A DNA stretch of 10,094 nt from Pseudomonadota bacterium (GCA_005776735.1 SXOM01000253.1:1-10094); one strand, 5' to 3'. Positions 1-7,543 are shown, counted from the first letter of the stretch. Translations and numbers: made by a program. Notes: a model not told the origin generated them from the letters alone.

Positions 1-1526
1 CCGCGGCGCCAGTACTGCAGCCCCACGTGCGCCATGCGCAGGTAGTTGGCCCCCCAGGCGAGGTAGTACACCTTGTCGATGTTCTCCGGCTTCTTCCAGT
101 GTTCGCGCTCGTCGATGAGCTTGCGGATGAAGCTCTTGGGCACGAAGTTCTTCGACGCCAGCGAGTAGATCGCGAGGTAGAACCGATCCTCGTCGCTGCG
201 CGGCCAGTCCATCGACACGCGGAACTGCTTCCACGACTTGGTGGCCCGGCCCTCGACCTCGTTGGGATCCAGGAGCCCATCCGCCAACATCTTGCGGGTG
301 AGCGTCGTGTGCGGGAAGTAGTTGAGGCTGTAGAAGTAGATCGAGTACGGCCGCGGGAGCTCGAGCAAGAACTCGGCCGTTTCGAGCTTCATCTCCTCGG
401 TGGCGTACGGGTTGTCGACGATGATGTCGTAGACGATGTCCATCTGCAGCGTCTTGTTGAACTCCCCGAACTTCAGGATCGCGGCGTTGCCGGGCGACCG
501 GTTGTGGATCTCCTTGGACTCCTTCGAAGAGCCCGATTCGATGCCGGTCTGAACGCGGATCAGGCCCGCGGCCTTGAGCTTCACCAGCATGTCCTCCCGC
601 AACATCGGCGGGATGAGCAGGCACTCGAACGGGATGCCGACGCGGGACGGGTACTTCTCCAGGAACTCGTCCATCCACTGTTGGCCGAACGCGAAGCTGG
701 TGTCGTCGTCGACCTTGATGCGGGCGACCTTCGGGAAGGTCTTCTTCATCAGCTCGAGCTCGCCGAGGATGTGTTCGACGGAGCGGGCACGGTAGAAGTC
801 CTTCCCCTTCTCGTCGTACACGTCGCGCAGGATCGAGACGTAGCAATAGCTGCAGTTGTACGGGCACCCGCGGCTGAAGTAGATGCGGTACTCCGCACCC
901 CGCTTCCACGGCTCCTCGATCGTCATCTTCTCGGCTTCGATGTAGTACTTGTTCTCGTCGCGCACGTCGGGGTACGGCAGCCAGTCCATGTCCTTGATGA
1001 GCGGCCGCGGCTTGTTGACGTGGATCTTGCCGGCCTTGTTGGCGTACACGTTCGGGATGTTGGTGGTGTCCTTCCCGTCGCGGAGCGCCGCGCACAGGTC
1101 GATCGCCGCGAGCTCGCCCTCGCCGACGCAAACGTAATCGACGTGGGGGATGCACTCCTCGGGACACGAGGTCGGGTGGATGCCGCCCCACACCACCGGC
1201 GTGGTCGGGAAGGCCTCCTGGATGCGCCGGGTGACCTCCTTCGCCATCGGAAACAGCGACGACATGAAGCCGAGGCCGATCAGATCGGCCTTCTTTTCCC
1301 GGATGACGCCCAGCGCGAGCTGGATCTCCTTCTCCGTCGGCATCTCCAGCGCGTTGTGGCGCCAGTCGCGGAGGAAGATCACGGTGGTGTCGAACCCTTC
1401 GCGATCCAACGCCGCCGAGACGTAGCGGATCCCGGCGTTCTCGACCGAGTAGATGGTCAAGAGCACCACCGAGAAGCGCTTGGCGCCGGCGTTCTTGGAG
1501 CTCACGGAGTCAGGGGAAGCGACCAT
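1..1526 (-). CDS. B12-binding-type radical SAM protein, C-terminus cut by window edge
   Basis: Predicted iron-sulfur enzyme that cleaves S-adenosylmethionine to start radical chemistry, with an N-terminal cobalamin-binding-like domain. About 508 residues are visible and the frame is open to the left edge, so the C-terminus is missing. Residues ~17-150 form a Rossmann-like B12-binding region (VVWGGIHPT and VCVGEGE segments); it lacks the DxHxxG cobalamin-ligand motif, which is common in BchE/HpnP-like families. The radical SAM core follows: FSRGCPYNCSYC gives the CxxxCxxC cluster ligands C221, C225 and C228, and a GIESG segment lies near 328-332. The ATG at 1526 is supported by a GAGGT ribosome site 6 nt upstream. 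It lies 18 nt after a second enzyme of the same class, so the two are almost certainly co-transcribed. Substrate unknown; methylation or another C-C/C-S modification of a lipid, sugar or tetrapyrrole is possible. The family is secure, the specific function is not. Confidence 0.9.
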   Translation of the reverse strand, partial: MVASPDSVSSKNAGAKRFSVVLLTIYSVENAGIRYVSAALDREGFDTTVIFLRDWRHNALEMPTEKEIQLALGVIREKKADLIGLGFMSSLFPMAKEVTRRIQEAFPTTPVVWGGIHPTSCPEECIPHVDYVCVGEGELAAIDLCAALRDGKDTTNIPNVYANKAGKIHVNKPRPLIKDMDWLPYPDVRDENKYYIEAEKMTIEEPWKRGAEYRIYFSRGCPYNCSYCYVSILRDVYDEKGKDFYRARSVEHILGELELMKKTFPKVARIKVDDDTSFAFGQQWMDEFLEKYPSRVGIPFECLLIPPMLREDMLVKLKAAGLIRVQTGIESGSSKESKEIHNRSPGNAAILKFGEFNKTLQMDIVYDIIVDNPYATEEMKLETAEFLLELPRPYSIYFYSLNYFPHTTLTRKMLADGLLDPNEVEGRATKSWKQFRVSMDWPRSDEDRFYLAIYSLASKNFVPKSFIRKLIDEREHWKKPENIDKVYYLAWGANYLRMAHVGLQYWRR

Positions 1527-1532
1527 GTCGGT

Positions 1533-1537
1533 ACCTC
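1533..1537 (-). promoter_or_regulatory. Ribosome binding site for the left-edge radical SAM gene
   Basis: On the minus strand GAGGT lies 6 nt before the ATG at 1526, within the 18-nt gap after the upstream gene's stop. It fixes the start codon and supports independent initiation within a shared transcript. Confidence 0.55.
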
Positions 1538-1544
1538 GTACGCC

Positions 1545-2948
1545 CTAGGCGACCAACATGCGGAGGCCGGCGGTGGCCTTGCGCATGAAGTCCTTCGGGC
1601 TCTGGATCTGGGTGATGTTGCGCACCACGAACTTGGGACGCCAGTAGAAGCGCCGGTAAGCGAGATCGAGCATCTCGCGCAACTCGGCCCGGCTGAAGTG
1701 TTCGTCCCACACCTGCGCCTTGAAGTCCTCGCGGGGGCTCTTCATGAAGTCCATCCACGGGGTCACGTCGAGCACCCCGTCGCGCATGCCCTCGTCGTAC
1801 AACGTGGTTCCCGGGAACGGGGTGAGCACGTTGAACATGACGAAGTCGGGATCGAGCTTGATGCTGTAGGCGATGGTGTCGAGCACGTCCTCGCGCGAGC
1901 GCTCCACCGGGGTGCCGATCATGAAGTAGGCGACGGTGTGGATGCCCACCTCGCGGCACAAGCGGAACGCGCTCTCGATCTCGCGCACCGACACGTCCTT
2001 CTTCAGGCGCAAAAGGCCCTCTTCGGTGCCCTGCTCCACGCCGAACTGGATGCGGTGGCAGCCCGCGGCCTTCATCTTGTCGAGCAGCTCGCGGTTGACG
2101 CCCTTCACCCGGAAACGCACGGTCCACCGCAGCTTCAGCCCGCGCTCGATGATCGCGTCGCAGAGGTCGATCACGCGCTGGTTGGTGATGTTGAAGGTGT
2201 CGTCGACGAAGTAGAACTCCTCGATCCCGAGGTCCAGGCAGGCCTTGATCTCCTCGCACACGCGCGCCGGGCTCATCACGCGGTAGCGGTGGCGCGGGGT
2301 GTTGCAGAACGTGCAGCGATACGGGCAGCCGCGGCTCGAGATGAGCGTGGTGAAGATGCCGCCCTTCCCCATCACGTCGTAGTACCGCTTGTAGTCGACC
2401 ATCGTGCGATCGACGATCGGGTAATCATCCAGGTTGTTGCTGAAGTAGACGTCCTGCTCGGGCACCGGATCGTCGGGGTGGCACATCGTCCCCGCGATGC
2501 CCTTGGGCGTTTCGCCGCGCGCCCACGCGTCGCACAGGTCGAGCATCGGCTTCTGGCCTTCGCCCTTGACCACCGCGTCGACCCCGGGGAGGCCCACGCA
2601 CTCCTTGGGGAAGTCGCTCACGTGCGGCCCGCCGACCACCGCGTACCGAGCGCCCGCCGCCTTGGCGGTCTTGACGGTCTTGAGCACGTCGACGAGCTGC
2701 ACCGTGAAGGCGGTGATCCCCACGACGTCCGGCTTCCACTCGCGGATCTTGGCCGCGATGACCTCATAGTCGAGGTCGTCGAGTTGGGCGTCGAGGATGG
2801 TGACCTCGTGCGCGGAGTGGTCGCGCAGGAACTGCGCGATGCACATGAGCGCCAGCGGCGGATAGCTCAGGTTCTCCGCAGACACCGCCTCGGGCACCTC
2901 GCTCTCGACGGTGTGCTTGGCGGGCGGACGGATGAGCATGACGCGCAT
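1545..2948 (-). CDS. B12-binding-type radical SAM protein
   Basis: Complete 467-residue enzyme, a usual length for B12-binding-domain radical SAM proteins. Residues 1-~140 are the cobalamin-binding-like domain: a MRVMLIRPP first strand, DVVGITAF at 74-81, VVGGPHVSDFP at 104-114, and VVKGEGQ at 126-132. No DxHxxG motif is present, so any cobalamin would bind without that histidine ligand. The radical SAM domain begins at ~198; SSRGCPYRCTFC supplies C208, C212 and C215, followed by the FYFVDDTFN strand at 245-253, GVEQGTE at 303-309 and FMIGTP at 342-347, all typical of this superfamily. The ATG at 2948 has a GAGGTG site 8 nt upstream. The stop is followed 18 nt later by a second B12-type radical SAM gene. 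The two share architecture but are clearly divergent in sequence, suggesting successive steps or a heteromeric pair. Not every member of this class is a methylase, so the reaction cannot be named. Confidence 0.93.
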   Translation of the reverse strand: MRVMLIRPPAKHTVESEVPEAVSAENLSYPPLALMCIAQFLRDHSAHEVTILDAQLDDLDYEVIAAKIREWKPDVVGITAFTVQLVDVLKTVKTAKAAGARYAVVGGPHVSDFPKECVGLPGVDAVVKGEGQKPMLDLCDAWARGETPKGIAGTMCHPDDPVPEQDVYFSNNLDDYPIVDRTMVDYKRYYDVMGKGGIFTTLISSRGCPYRCTFCNTPRHRYRVMSPARVCEEIKACLDLGIEEFYFVDDTFNITNQRVIDLCDAIIERGLKLRWTVRFRVKGVNRELLDKMKAAGCHRIQFGVEQGTEEGLLRLKKDVSVREIESAFRLCREVGIHTVAYFMIGTPVERSREDVLDTIAYSIKLDPDFVMFNVLTPFPGTTLYDEGMRDGVLDVTPWMDFMKSPREDFKAQVWDEHFSRAELREMLDLAYRRFYWRPKFVVRNITQIQSPKDFMRKATAGLRMLVA

Positions 2949-2956
2949 GGGAGACG

Positions 2957-2962
2957 CACCTC
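2957..2962 (-). promoter_or_regulatory. Ribosome binding site for the 467-aa radical SAM gene
   Basis: GAGGTG on the minus strand, 8 nt before the ATG at 2948. Good match to the anti-Shine-Dalgarno sequence at normal spacing; it decides the start. Confidence 0.6.
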
Positions 2963-3049
2963 GACGGGTGAGTGTCGCGCGTCGGGGGGGAGGATCGCAA
3001 GCCGCGGCCTACGCGGAGTCGCCGGATGGTGGGGGCGCCTACGGGCGAT

Positions 3050-3140
3050 GCGCCGCGACCGTCCCGAAGCGGGCGGAGCCCGGCGCGCATCGCAGCGCGG
3101 CGCGCGGCGGCCCCGGAGTCGTTCGGGACGGTCGCGGCGC
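3050..3140. repeat. 19-bp perfect inverted repeat behind glmU
   Basis: The left arm at 3050-3068 (core CGCCGCGACCGTCCCGAA at 3051-3068) is the exact reverse complement of the right arm at 3122-3140, with a 53-nt, almost entirely G/C loop between them. It starts 7 nt past the glmU stop codon in the direction of glmU transcription and ends about 100 nt before the next start. In RNA it would form a very stable long-range hairpin. There is no U-tract after either arm, so it is not a canonical intrinsic terminator. It could instead block 3' exonucleases, cause attenuation, or be a REP/MITE-like unit. This repeat occupies much of the 199-nt spacer at 2949-3147, in which I see no gene. Confidence 0.75.
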
Positions 3141-3147
3141 GCCGCCC

Positions 3148-4491
3148 TCACGACCTCCCGGCGCGCTTCCGGTAGTGCGCCCGGAGGCGCTCGGCGGTGG
3201 CCTCGGTGAGCTTGACGGGCGCACGCTCGACCGCGATCGCGTCGGCCGGGACGTCCTGGGTGAGCGTGCTGCCCGCGCCCACGATCGCGCCGTCGCCGAT
3301 GCGGATGGGGGCGACGAGCGCGCTGTTGCTGCCGATGAACGCCCCGGCGCCGATCGTCGTCTTGTGCTTGGAGACCCCGTCGTAGTTGCACGTGATGGTC
3401 CCGGCGCCCACGTTGGCCCCGGCGCCGACCTCGGCGTCGCCGATGTAGGCGAGGTGGTTGGCCTTGGCACCCTCGTGCAGGACCGCCTTCTTCACCTCGA
3501 CGAAGTTGCCCACGTGGGCACCCGCGCGAATGTCCGCGCCCGGGCGGAGCCGTGCGAGCGGCCCGACCACGGCCCCGGCGCCGACCGAAGCGCCGTCGCA
3601 CACGCTCCCGGCGAGTACGCGTGCGCCGGGCTCGATGACGGTGTCGTGCACCACGCAGTGCGGGCCGACCTCGCCCGCGACCCGGCACGCGCCGGTGAGC
3701 ACGGCGCCGAGGCCAAGAACGGCGCCGGGCTCGAGCTGCACCCCCACGTCGACGCTGATGGTGTCGAGGTCCGCGAAGTCGACCCCCGACGACGCCCAGG
3801 CGCGGTTGACCCGGCGGCGGAGGATGCCGCGGGCCTGCGCGAGCTGCGCACGGTCGTTGACGCCGAGGAACTCTTCCTCCGCGAAGTCGGCCACCACGGC
3901 CGCGTCGGGGCCCACGAGGTCGGTGAGCCAGAGCTCACCCTTGGGCGCGTGCGGCTGCAGGTGGGGCAGGCGTTGGCGCAGGTACGCGGCGTCGAAGACG
4001 TAGAGACCGCTGTTGACCACGCGGATCGTGCGCTGCTCGACGGTGCAGGCGGCCTCTTCCACCACGCCGACGCCGGGGACCATGCGCCCGTACCCGGTGG
4101 GGTCGGCCGCACAGAACGCCGCGACCGTGCACGAGCCGACGTGCGTGGCGAGCAGGCGCTGGATGCTCCGGGCGCACAGGAGCGGCGTGTCGCCTGCGGT
4201 GACGACGACCGGCCCGGCGTTCGGGAGCAGCGACAACGCCGACGCCACCGCGTCGCCGGTGCCACGCGGGGCCTCCTGGTGGGCGAAGCGGACGCCGAGC
4301 GGAGCCAGCGCCGCCCGCACCTGGTCCTCCTGGTGGTGCACGACCACGACGACGTCGGCACCGACGGCCTGGAGCGCCTCGACGATCCACCCGACCATCG
4401 GCCGACCGAGCACCGGGTGGAGGACCTTGGCCAGCGGCGACCGCATGCGCGTACCGAGGCCGGCGGCGAGGACAACGGCGGAGAGGGACAT
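3148..4491 (-). CDS. glmU: Bifunctional GlmU: GlcN-1-P acetyltransferase / GlcNAc-1-P uridylyltransferase
   Basis: Cytoplasmic enzyme making UDP-GlcNAc: the C-terminal domain acetylates glucosamine-1-phosphate with acetyl-CoA, and the N-terminal domain transfers UMP from UTP. At 447 residues it is near the family norm (~450-460). The pyrophosphorylase domain spans ~1-225: LAAGLGTRMRS at 8-18, K22, GTGDAV at 77-82, metal ligand D101, GYGRM at 133-137, E145, N160 and metal ligand N212 (GVND). The left-handed beta-helix domain spans ~245-425. At a constant offset of 17 from E. coli numbering as I recall it, R316, K334, catalytic H346, Y349, N360 and N369 (CNYDG) are all kept, so both activities should be intact. 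The ATG at 4491 has only a weak ribosome site and lies 28 nt after the membrane protein gene, so it is probably translated from the same mRNA. glmS is not visible nearby. UDP-GlcNAc feeds peptidoglycan and LPS synthesis. Confidence 0.97.
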   Translation of the reverse strand: MSLSAVVLAAGLGTRMRSPLAKVLHPVLGRPMVGWIVEALQAVGADVVVVVHHQEDQVRAALAPLGVRFAHQEAPRGTGDAVASALSLLPNAGPVVVTAGDTPLLCARSIQRLLATHVGSCTVAAFCAADPTGYGRMVPGVGVVEEAACTVEQRTIRVVNSGLYVFDAAYLRQRLPHLQPHAPKGELWLTDLVGPDAAVVADFAEEEFLGVNDRAQLAQARGILRRRVNRAWASSGVDFADLDTISVDVGVQLEPGAVLGLGAVLTGACRVAGEVGPHCVVHDTVIEPGARVLAGSVCDGASVGAGAVVGPLARLRPGADIRAGAHVGNFVEVKKAVLHEGAKANHLAYIGDAEVGAGANVGAGTITCNYDGVSKHKTTIGAGAFIGSNSALVAPIRIGDGAIVGAGSTLTQDVPADAIAVERAPVKLTEATAERLRAHYRKRAGRS

Positions 4492-4519
4492 CGCCGCGAG
4501 GTATCCCGCGCCAGTGCGG

Positions 4520-6169
4520 CTACAGCGCGCCGGTGCGCGGGATGGCGTAGATCGTGGAGCCGGCGACCTCGGCGACCGGCTCCAGGCGGGTGCCCACCCA
4601 GTCTTCGAACTTGACGCGGAGCGCCGGGCGTTGCTCGACGGTCAACGACCCGGTCACCACCAACGGGATCGGACCTTCGCCTGGACACTCCTTGCGCAGG
4701 ACCTCGACGCACGACCGGTAGGCCTGCTCGCCCTCCGAGAACGGGCACACGGTGTTGGGGCAGTAGCGCAGGCCCGCGTAGGGCAACACCTCGCGGAGGG
4801 CGCTCGCGGCGCCCCCGCCGGGCTCGAAGTGCTCGGCGAGCACCCGGCCCACCAGGAGGGCGTTGCGGTCGGTCATCGAGGGCATCATCGGCGCCCGTTG
4901 GTGAGGCTCGCGCCACTCGCCGGCGACCCACGACGCCGTGAGGACGGCGCCGACCGCGAGCTCCCCCCACCCGCGGCGCGCTGCGACGGCGGGCCACCAC
5001 GACGCCAGGGCCGCCCCCGCCGCCACGACCGCAGCGGCGCCGCGCATCACCACGAGCGCCGCGACCGGGAGGAGGTTCTCGCTGTAGCGGGTCGGAGACT
5101 TCGCCGCGGCAAACGCAAGGAGTGGCGCCAATGCCGAGGCGACGGCGACGCCCTCGACGAGCGCGACGAGCCCGCGACCGACCCACCGCCACCGGGTGTC
5201 GTCGTCCGGGCGCGGCGAGACGGGCCGCGGGCCGACCAGGCCCGCCCACACCAGGCCGACCGTGGCCGCCCACGGGAGGAAGATCGGTTGGAACGGGCGG
5301 ACCACGAACCGAATCGCCTCGTCGAGCGCATGTCCGGCGTTGGCGCGCACCAGCTCCACCGCGGCGTCGCGCGAGGCCGCCTGGGTGCCGATGGACGGGT
5401 CGGAGGTCGGCGCCACGCCCTCCGCGAGCGCGTTGGTGAAGAAGTCCCGTGGCAACATCGGGAAGACGTCGAAGGTCAGGTGGACCACGCCCCACGCGGC
5501 GCCGGCGTAGAGCAGCACCGCGGCGAGGCCGCGCCACGCCCCCCGGGCGCTCGCCGCACACAACAAGAGCCCACACAGCGGGAACGCCAGCGCGGTGAGG
5601 TGGGAGATCATGGTGAGCGCCGCGAGCGCCCCGCCGAGCGGCGCGGACCACCACCAGCGCCCAGCCCACGCCGCGGTGAGCAACATGAGCGGCACCATCA
5701 ACGTCACGGTGGGATCGACGCCGAAGCGCGACGACGACGCCAGGAGCGTGGGCTGCAGAACCACGAGCGCGGCCGCGGCGAACGCGAGCACGTTGAGTCC
5801 GAGCGCCCGGCCGAGCGCGTAGAGCACCGGCCCGAGGAGCAGGTGCTCCACGCGGTTCACGAGGTGCCCACTCCGTGCGACGTCCCACCCCGTCAGCTCC
5901 ATCGCCGCAGCGGTGAACATGGTCCACGTCGGGAGGCGGTGGGGGTCGAGGTCGGCGAGGCGACCCTGGTGGAGCGCCAGCGCGTTCTGTGCCCACGCGC
6001 CGGCGTCGGGCCCGAAGATGTAGACGTCGGTGTCGGCCATGAAGGCCGGCAGCTCGGGGGTCGCCACCGCACCCTCCCGCCGCCACGCCCACACCGGCAG
6101 GAGGGAGAGGAGCACCACCGCGACCCCGTCGGCAGCCAGCACCCACCGGCCCGCCGCGGGGCGGCTCAC
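4520..6169 (-). CDS. Polytopic membrane protein, probable GT-C (family 39/ArnT-like) glycosyltransferase
   Basis: 549 residues, with about ten hydrophobic segments by eye between residues 10 and 418 (for example 10-28, 108-138, 152-170, 176-204, 213-231, 296-312, 331-356, 363-388, 401-417). After the first membrane segment, the DTDVYIFGPDAGAW loop (46-59) holds acidic residues D46, D48 and D55. This is where GT-C enzymes, which use polyprenyl-phosphate sugars on the outer face of the inner membrane, keep their catalytic aspartate. RYSENLLPV at 361-369 resembles the R-Y-LLP element of PMT/ArnT-type proteins. Residues ~420-549 form a soluble, probably periplasmic tail with four cysteines (470, 475, 487, 495). 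The start is a GTG overlapping the receiver gene's stop (GTGA), with GAGGG 10 nt upstream. The family is inferred from topology and weak motifs; sugar donor and acceptor are unknown. It could also be a non-enzymatic membrane protein. Confidence 0.8.
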   Translation of the reverse strand: MSRPAAGRWVLAADGVAVVLLSLLPVWAWRREGAVATPELPAFMADTDVYIFGPDAGAWAQNALALHQGRLADLDPHRLPTWTMFTAAAMELTGWDVARSGHLVNRVEHLLLGPVLYALGRALGLNVLAFAAAALVVLQPTLLASSSRFGVDPTVTLMVPLMLLTAAWAGRWWWSAPLGGALAALTMISHLTALAFPLCGLLLCAASARGAWRGLAAVLLYAGAAWGVVHLTFDVFPMLPRDFFTNALAEGVAPTSDPSIGTQAASRDAAVELVRANAGHALDEAIRFVVRPFQPIFLPWAATVGLVWAGLVGPRPVSPRPDDDTRWRWVGRGLVALVEGVAVASALAPLLAFAAAKSPTRYSENLLPVAALVVMRGAAAVVAAGAALASWWPAVAARRGWGELAVGAVLTASWVAGEWREPHQRAPMMPSMTDRNALLVGRVLAEHFEPGGGAASALREVLPYAGLRYCPNTVCPFSEGEQAYRSCVEVLRKECPGEGPIPLVVTGSLTVEQRPALRVKFEDWVGTRLEPVAEVAGSTIYAIPRTGAL

Positions 6170-6558
6170 TCCGTGCCGACCCTCGCCCAGATGGCCCGGA
6201 GCCGGCTGGCCAGGGACACCGGGTCGAACGGCTTGGCGATGACCGCGTGCACGCCCTCCGGCGGCTGCGTTTGCTCGTAGAGCTGCACGCGTGCGGTCAT
6301 CAAGACGACGGCCACCGCGGCCGTGCGGGCGTCACGACGCATGGCGGCGAGCGTCTCCAGCCCGTCCATCCCCGGCATCATCACGTCGAGCAGCACGAGG
6401 TCGACCTGCTCGCGCGCGAGCACGTCGAGCGCGTCGCGCCCGGAGCCCGCCGCGTGGACGGTGAGCCCGCCCAGCGTGCGCAAGGCCAACGAGACGACCG
6501 CCAGAATGTCCGGGTCGTCGTCCACACACAGCACGGTAGTCAGCGGGCGGCCCATCAC
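6166..6558 (-). CDS. Stand-alone receiver-domain response regulator (CheY-like)
   Basis: 130-residue protein consisting almost entirely of one receiver domain, with no output domain. Phosphorylation residues are all present: acidic pocket D13-D14-D15 (CVDDDPD), phosphoacceptor D58 in LLDVMMPGMDG, T88 in LMTA, and K109 in AKPFD. It should accept phosphate from a histidine kinase and act through protein contact. No kinase is encoded in the window. The reading frame begins GTG-ATG (6558/6555), so the real start may be either codon; only a weak AGGT lies upstream. Its TGA overlaps the GTG of the membrane protein gene by 4 nt, which strongly suggests translational coupling. Phosphosignalling may thus be tied to the envelope gene set, but a direct link is inference. 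Confidence 0.93.
   Translation of the reverse strand: MMGRPLTTVLCVDDDPDILAVVSLALRTLGGLTVHAAGSGRDALDVLAREQVDLVLLDVMMPGMDGLETLAAMRRDARTAAVAVVLMTARVQLYEQTQPPEGVHAVIAKPFDPVSLASRLRAIWARVGTE
6180..6184 (-). promoter_or_regulatory. Ribosome binding site supporting the GTG start of the membrane protein
   Basis: GAGGG on the minus strand, 10 nt before the GTG at 6169 and inside the 3' end of the receiver gene. Together with the GTGA stop/start overlap it supports this start. Confidence 0.45.
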
Positions 6559-6609
6559 GGCGAACCTAGCGTGAGCGGCCGGGATTGGCGTGCCCCAGAA
6601 AGCAAAAAA

Positions 6610-7491
6610 TCAAACACAGGCTGCGTCGTCGTGAATCATTCCGAAAGCGGCGTCCAGAGAATGCCCGATGCCGTCGGGCAGAATCAGCTCCAGCGCCGCG
6701 AGGTTCGCGCGGAGATTCTCCGGGCGGCTCGCGCCGGGGATCACCACGATGGCCGGCGAGAGTCGCAACAGCCACGCCAGCGCCACGGTGCCCGCGGTCA
6801 CGTCGAGCTCACGCGCCGCGCGCAGGAGCGCCGGGTGGCCGAGCAGCTCCGCCCGCTCCTCTCGCCCACCGACCGGAGAGTAGGCGATGAACGCCACCCC
6901 GGCGGCTTCACACGCGGCGAGCACCCCGTCGTGCACCGCGCCGAGGTCCAGCGGGTTCATCCGGTTCTGGACCGATGCGATCGGGCCGAGCGCCACCGCC
7001 TCGCGCAGTTGGTCGGCCGAGACGTTGGACAACCCCACCTGCGCGATCTTGCCGGCCGACTGCAGGTCGAACAGGGTGCCCACCTGGTCCGCGAAGGGGA
7101 CGTCGGGGTCGGGCGCGTGGAGCTGGTACAGCCCGATCTGCTCGACGCCGAGTGCGCGGAGGCTCGCTTCGCACGCGGCCCGCAAGGCCTCGGGGCGCCC
7201 GTCTTCGACCCAGGCGCCGCCCGGCCGCCTGAGCCCGCCCTTGGTGGCGACGAGCACCGAGCGACCGCGGCCCCACGCCGCGAGCCCCCGAGCGATCAGC
7301 CGCTCGTTGTGCCCGAGGTCGTCGTCGTCGCGACAGTACACGTCCGCGGTGTCGATCAGCTCGACGCCCAGGTCCAAGGCCAGCTTCACCATGGCGAGTG
7401 CATCGGCTTCCGAGGGACGCGGGGGCACCGAGATGGGCATGGCGCCCCACCCGACGGCGGGGACGGAGACGGTTCCGAGGCGGCGAGACAT
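6610..7491 (-). CDS. Aldo/keto reductase
   Basis: Predicted cytosolic NADPH-dependent oxidoreductase interconverting carbonyls and alcohols. The 293 residues fit a single (beta/alpha)8 barrel. The catalytic tetrad is complete: D47 and Y52 (IDTADVY), K84 (ATKGG) and H125 (YQLHAPD). GLSNVS at 153-158 and QNRMNPLD at 175-182 are family signatures, and IPGASRPENL at 251-260 is the cofactor 2'-phosphate/adenine-binding segment, favouring NADPH. The start is ATG at 7491, with only AAGG about 15 nt upstream, so initiation looks weak. It is divergent from the plus-strand radical SAM gene (52 nt between starts). It is followed after 51 nt by the receiver gene on the same strand, so co-transcription with the block to the left is possible but not shown. 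The final residues (GMIHDDAACV) and the following A/T-rich tract are lower in GC than the rest. Substrate cannot be told from sequence. Confidence 0.94.
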   Translation of the reverse strand: MSRRLGTVSVPAVGWGAMPISVPPRPSEADALAMVKLALDLGVELIDTADVYCRDDDDLGHNERLIARGLAAWGRGRSVLVATKGGLRRPGGAWVEDGRPEALRAACEASLRALGVEQIGLYQLHAPDPDVPFADQVGTLFDLQSAGKIAQVGLSNVSADQLREAVALGPIASVQNRMNPLDLGAVHDGVLAACEAAGVAFIAYSPVGGREERAELLGHPALLRAARELDVTAGTVALAWLLRLSPAIVVIPGASRPENLRANLAALELILPDGIGHSLDAAFGMIHDDAACV

Positions 7492-7508
7492 TCGGCAGCT
7501 TATCGCCC

Positions 7509-7537
7509 TTGCCGACCCCGCAACCTGACCATATGTT
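7509..7537 (+). promoter_or_regulatory. Candidate sigma-70-type promoter for the PA0069-like gene
   Basis: TTGCCG (7509-7514) and TATGTT (7532-7537) are separated by exactly 17 nt, each matching 4 of 6 consensus bases. Transcription would begin about 6-8 nt further, at or next to the GTG start codon at 7544. No Shine-Dalgarno sequence precedes that GTG. This supports a leaderless transcript. It sits in the 52-nt spacer shared with the divergent aldo/keto reductase. Confidence 0.45.
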
Positions 7538-7543
7538 CAGCGC

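Noticed and set aside
27..3209. A 1060-codon plus-strand open frame, the longest in the window
   Set aside because: It lies opposite two clear radical SAM genes and part of glmU; its translation is low-complexity H/R/E/D/V-rich with no domain. High GC makes antisense stops rare.
2911..4614. 567-codon plus-strand open frame across glmU
   Set aside because: Composition-driven shadow of glmU, whose catalytic residues are all intact on the other strand.
3492..6146. 884-codon minus-strand frame spanning glmU and the membrane protein gene
   Set aside because: Arg/Ala/Gly/Pro-rich out-of-frame translation of two real genes; no conserved motifs.
6596..6609. Possible intrinsic terminator with a T-run after the aldo/keto reductase
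   Set aside because: The run of six T is present, but I find no convincing GC-rich stem directly before it.
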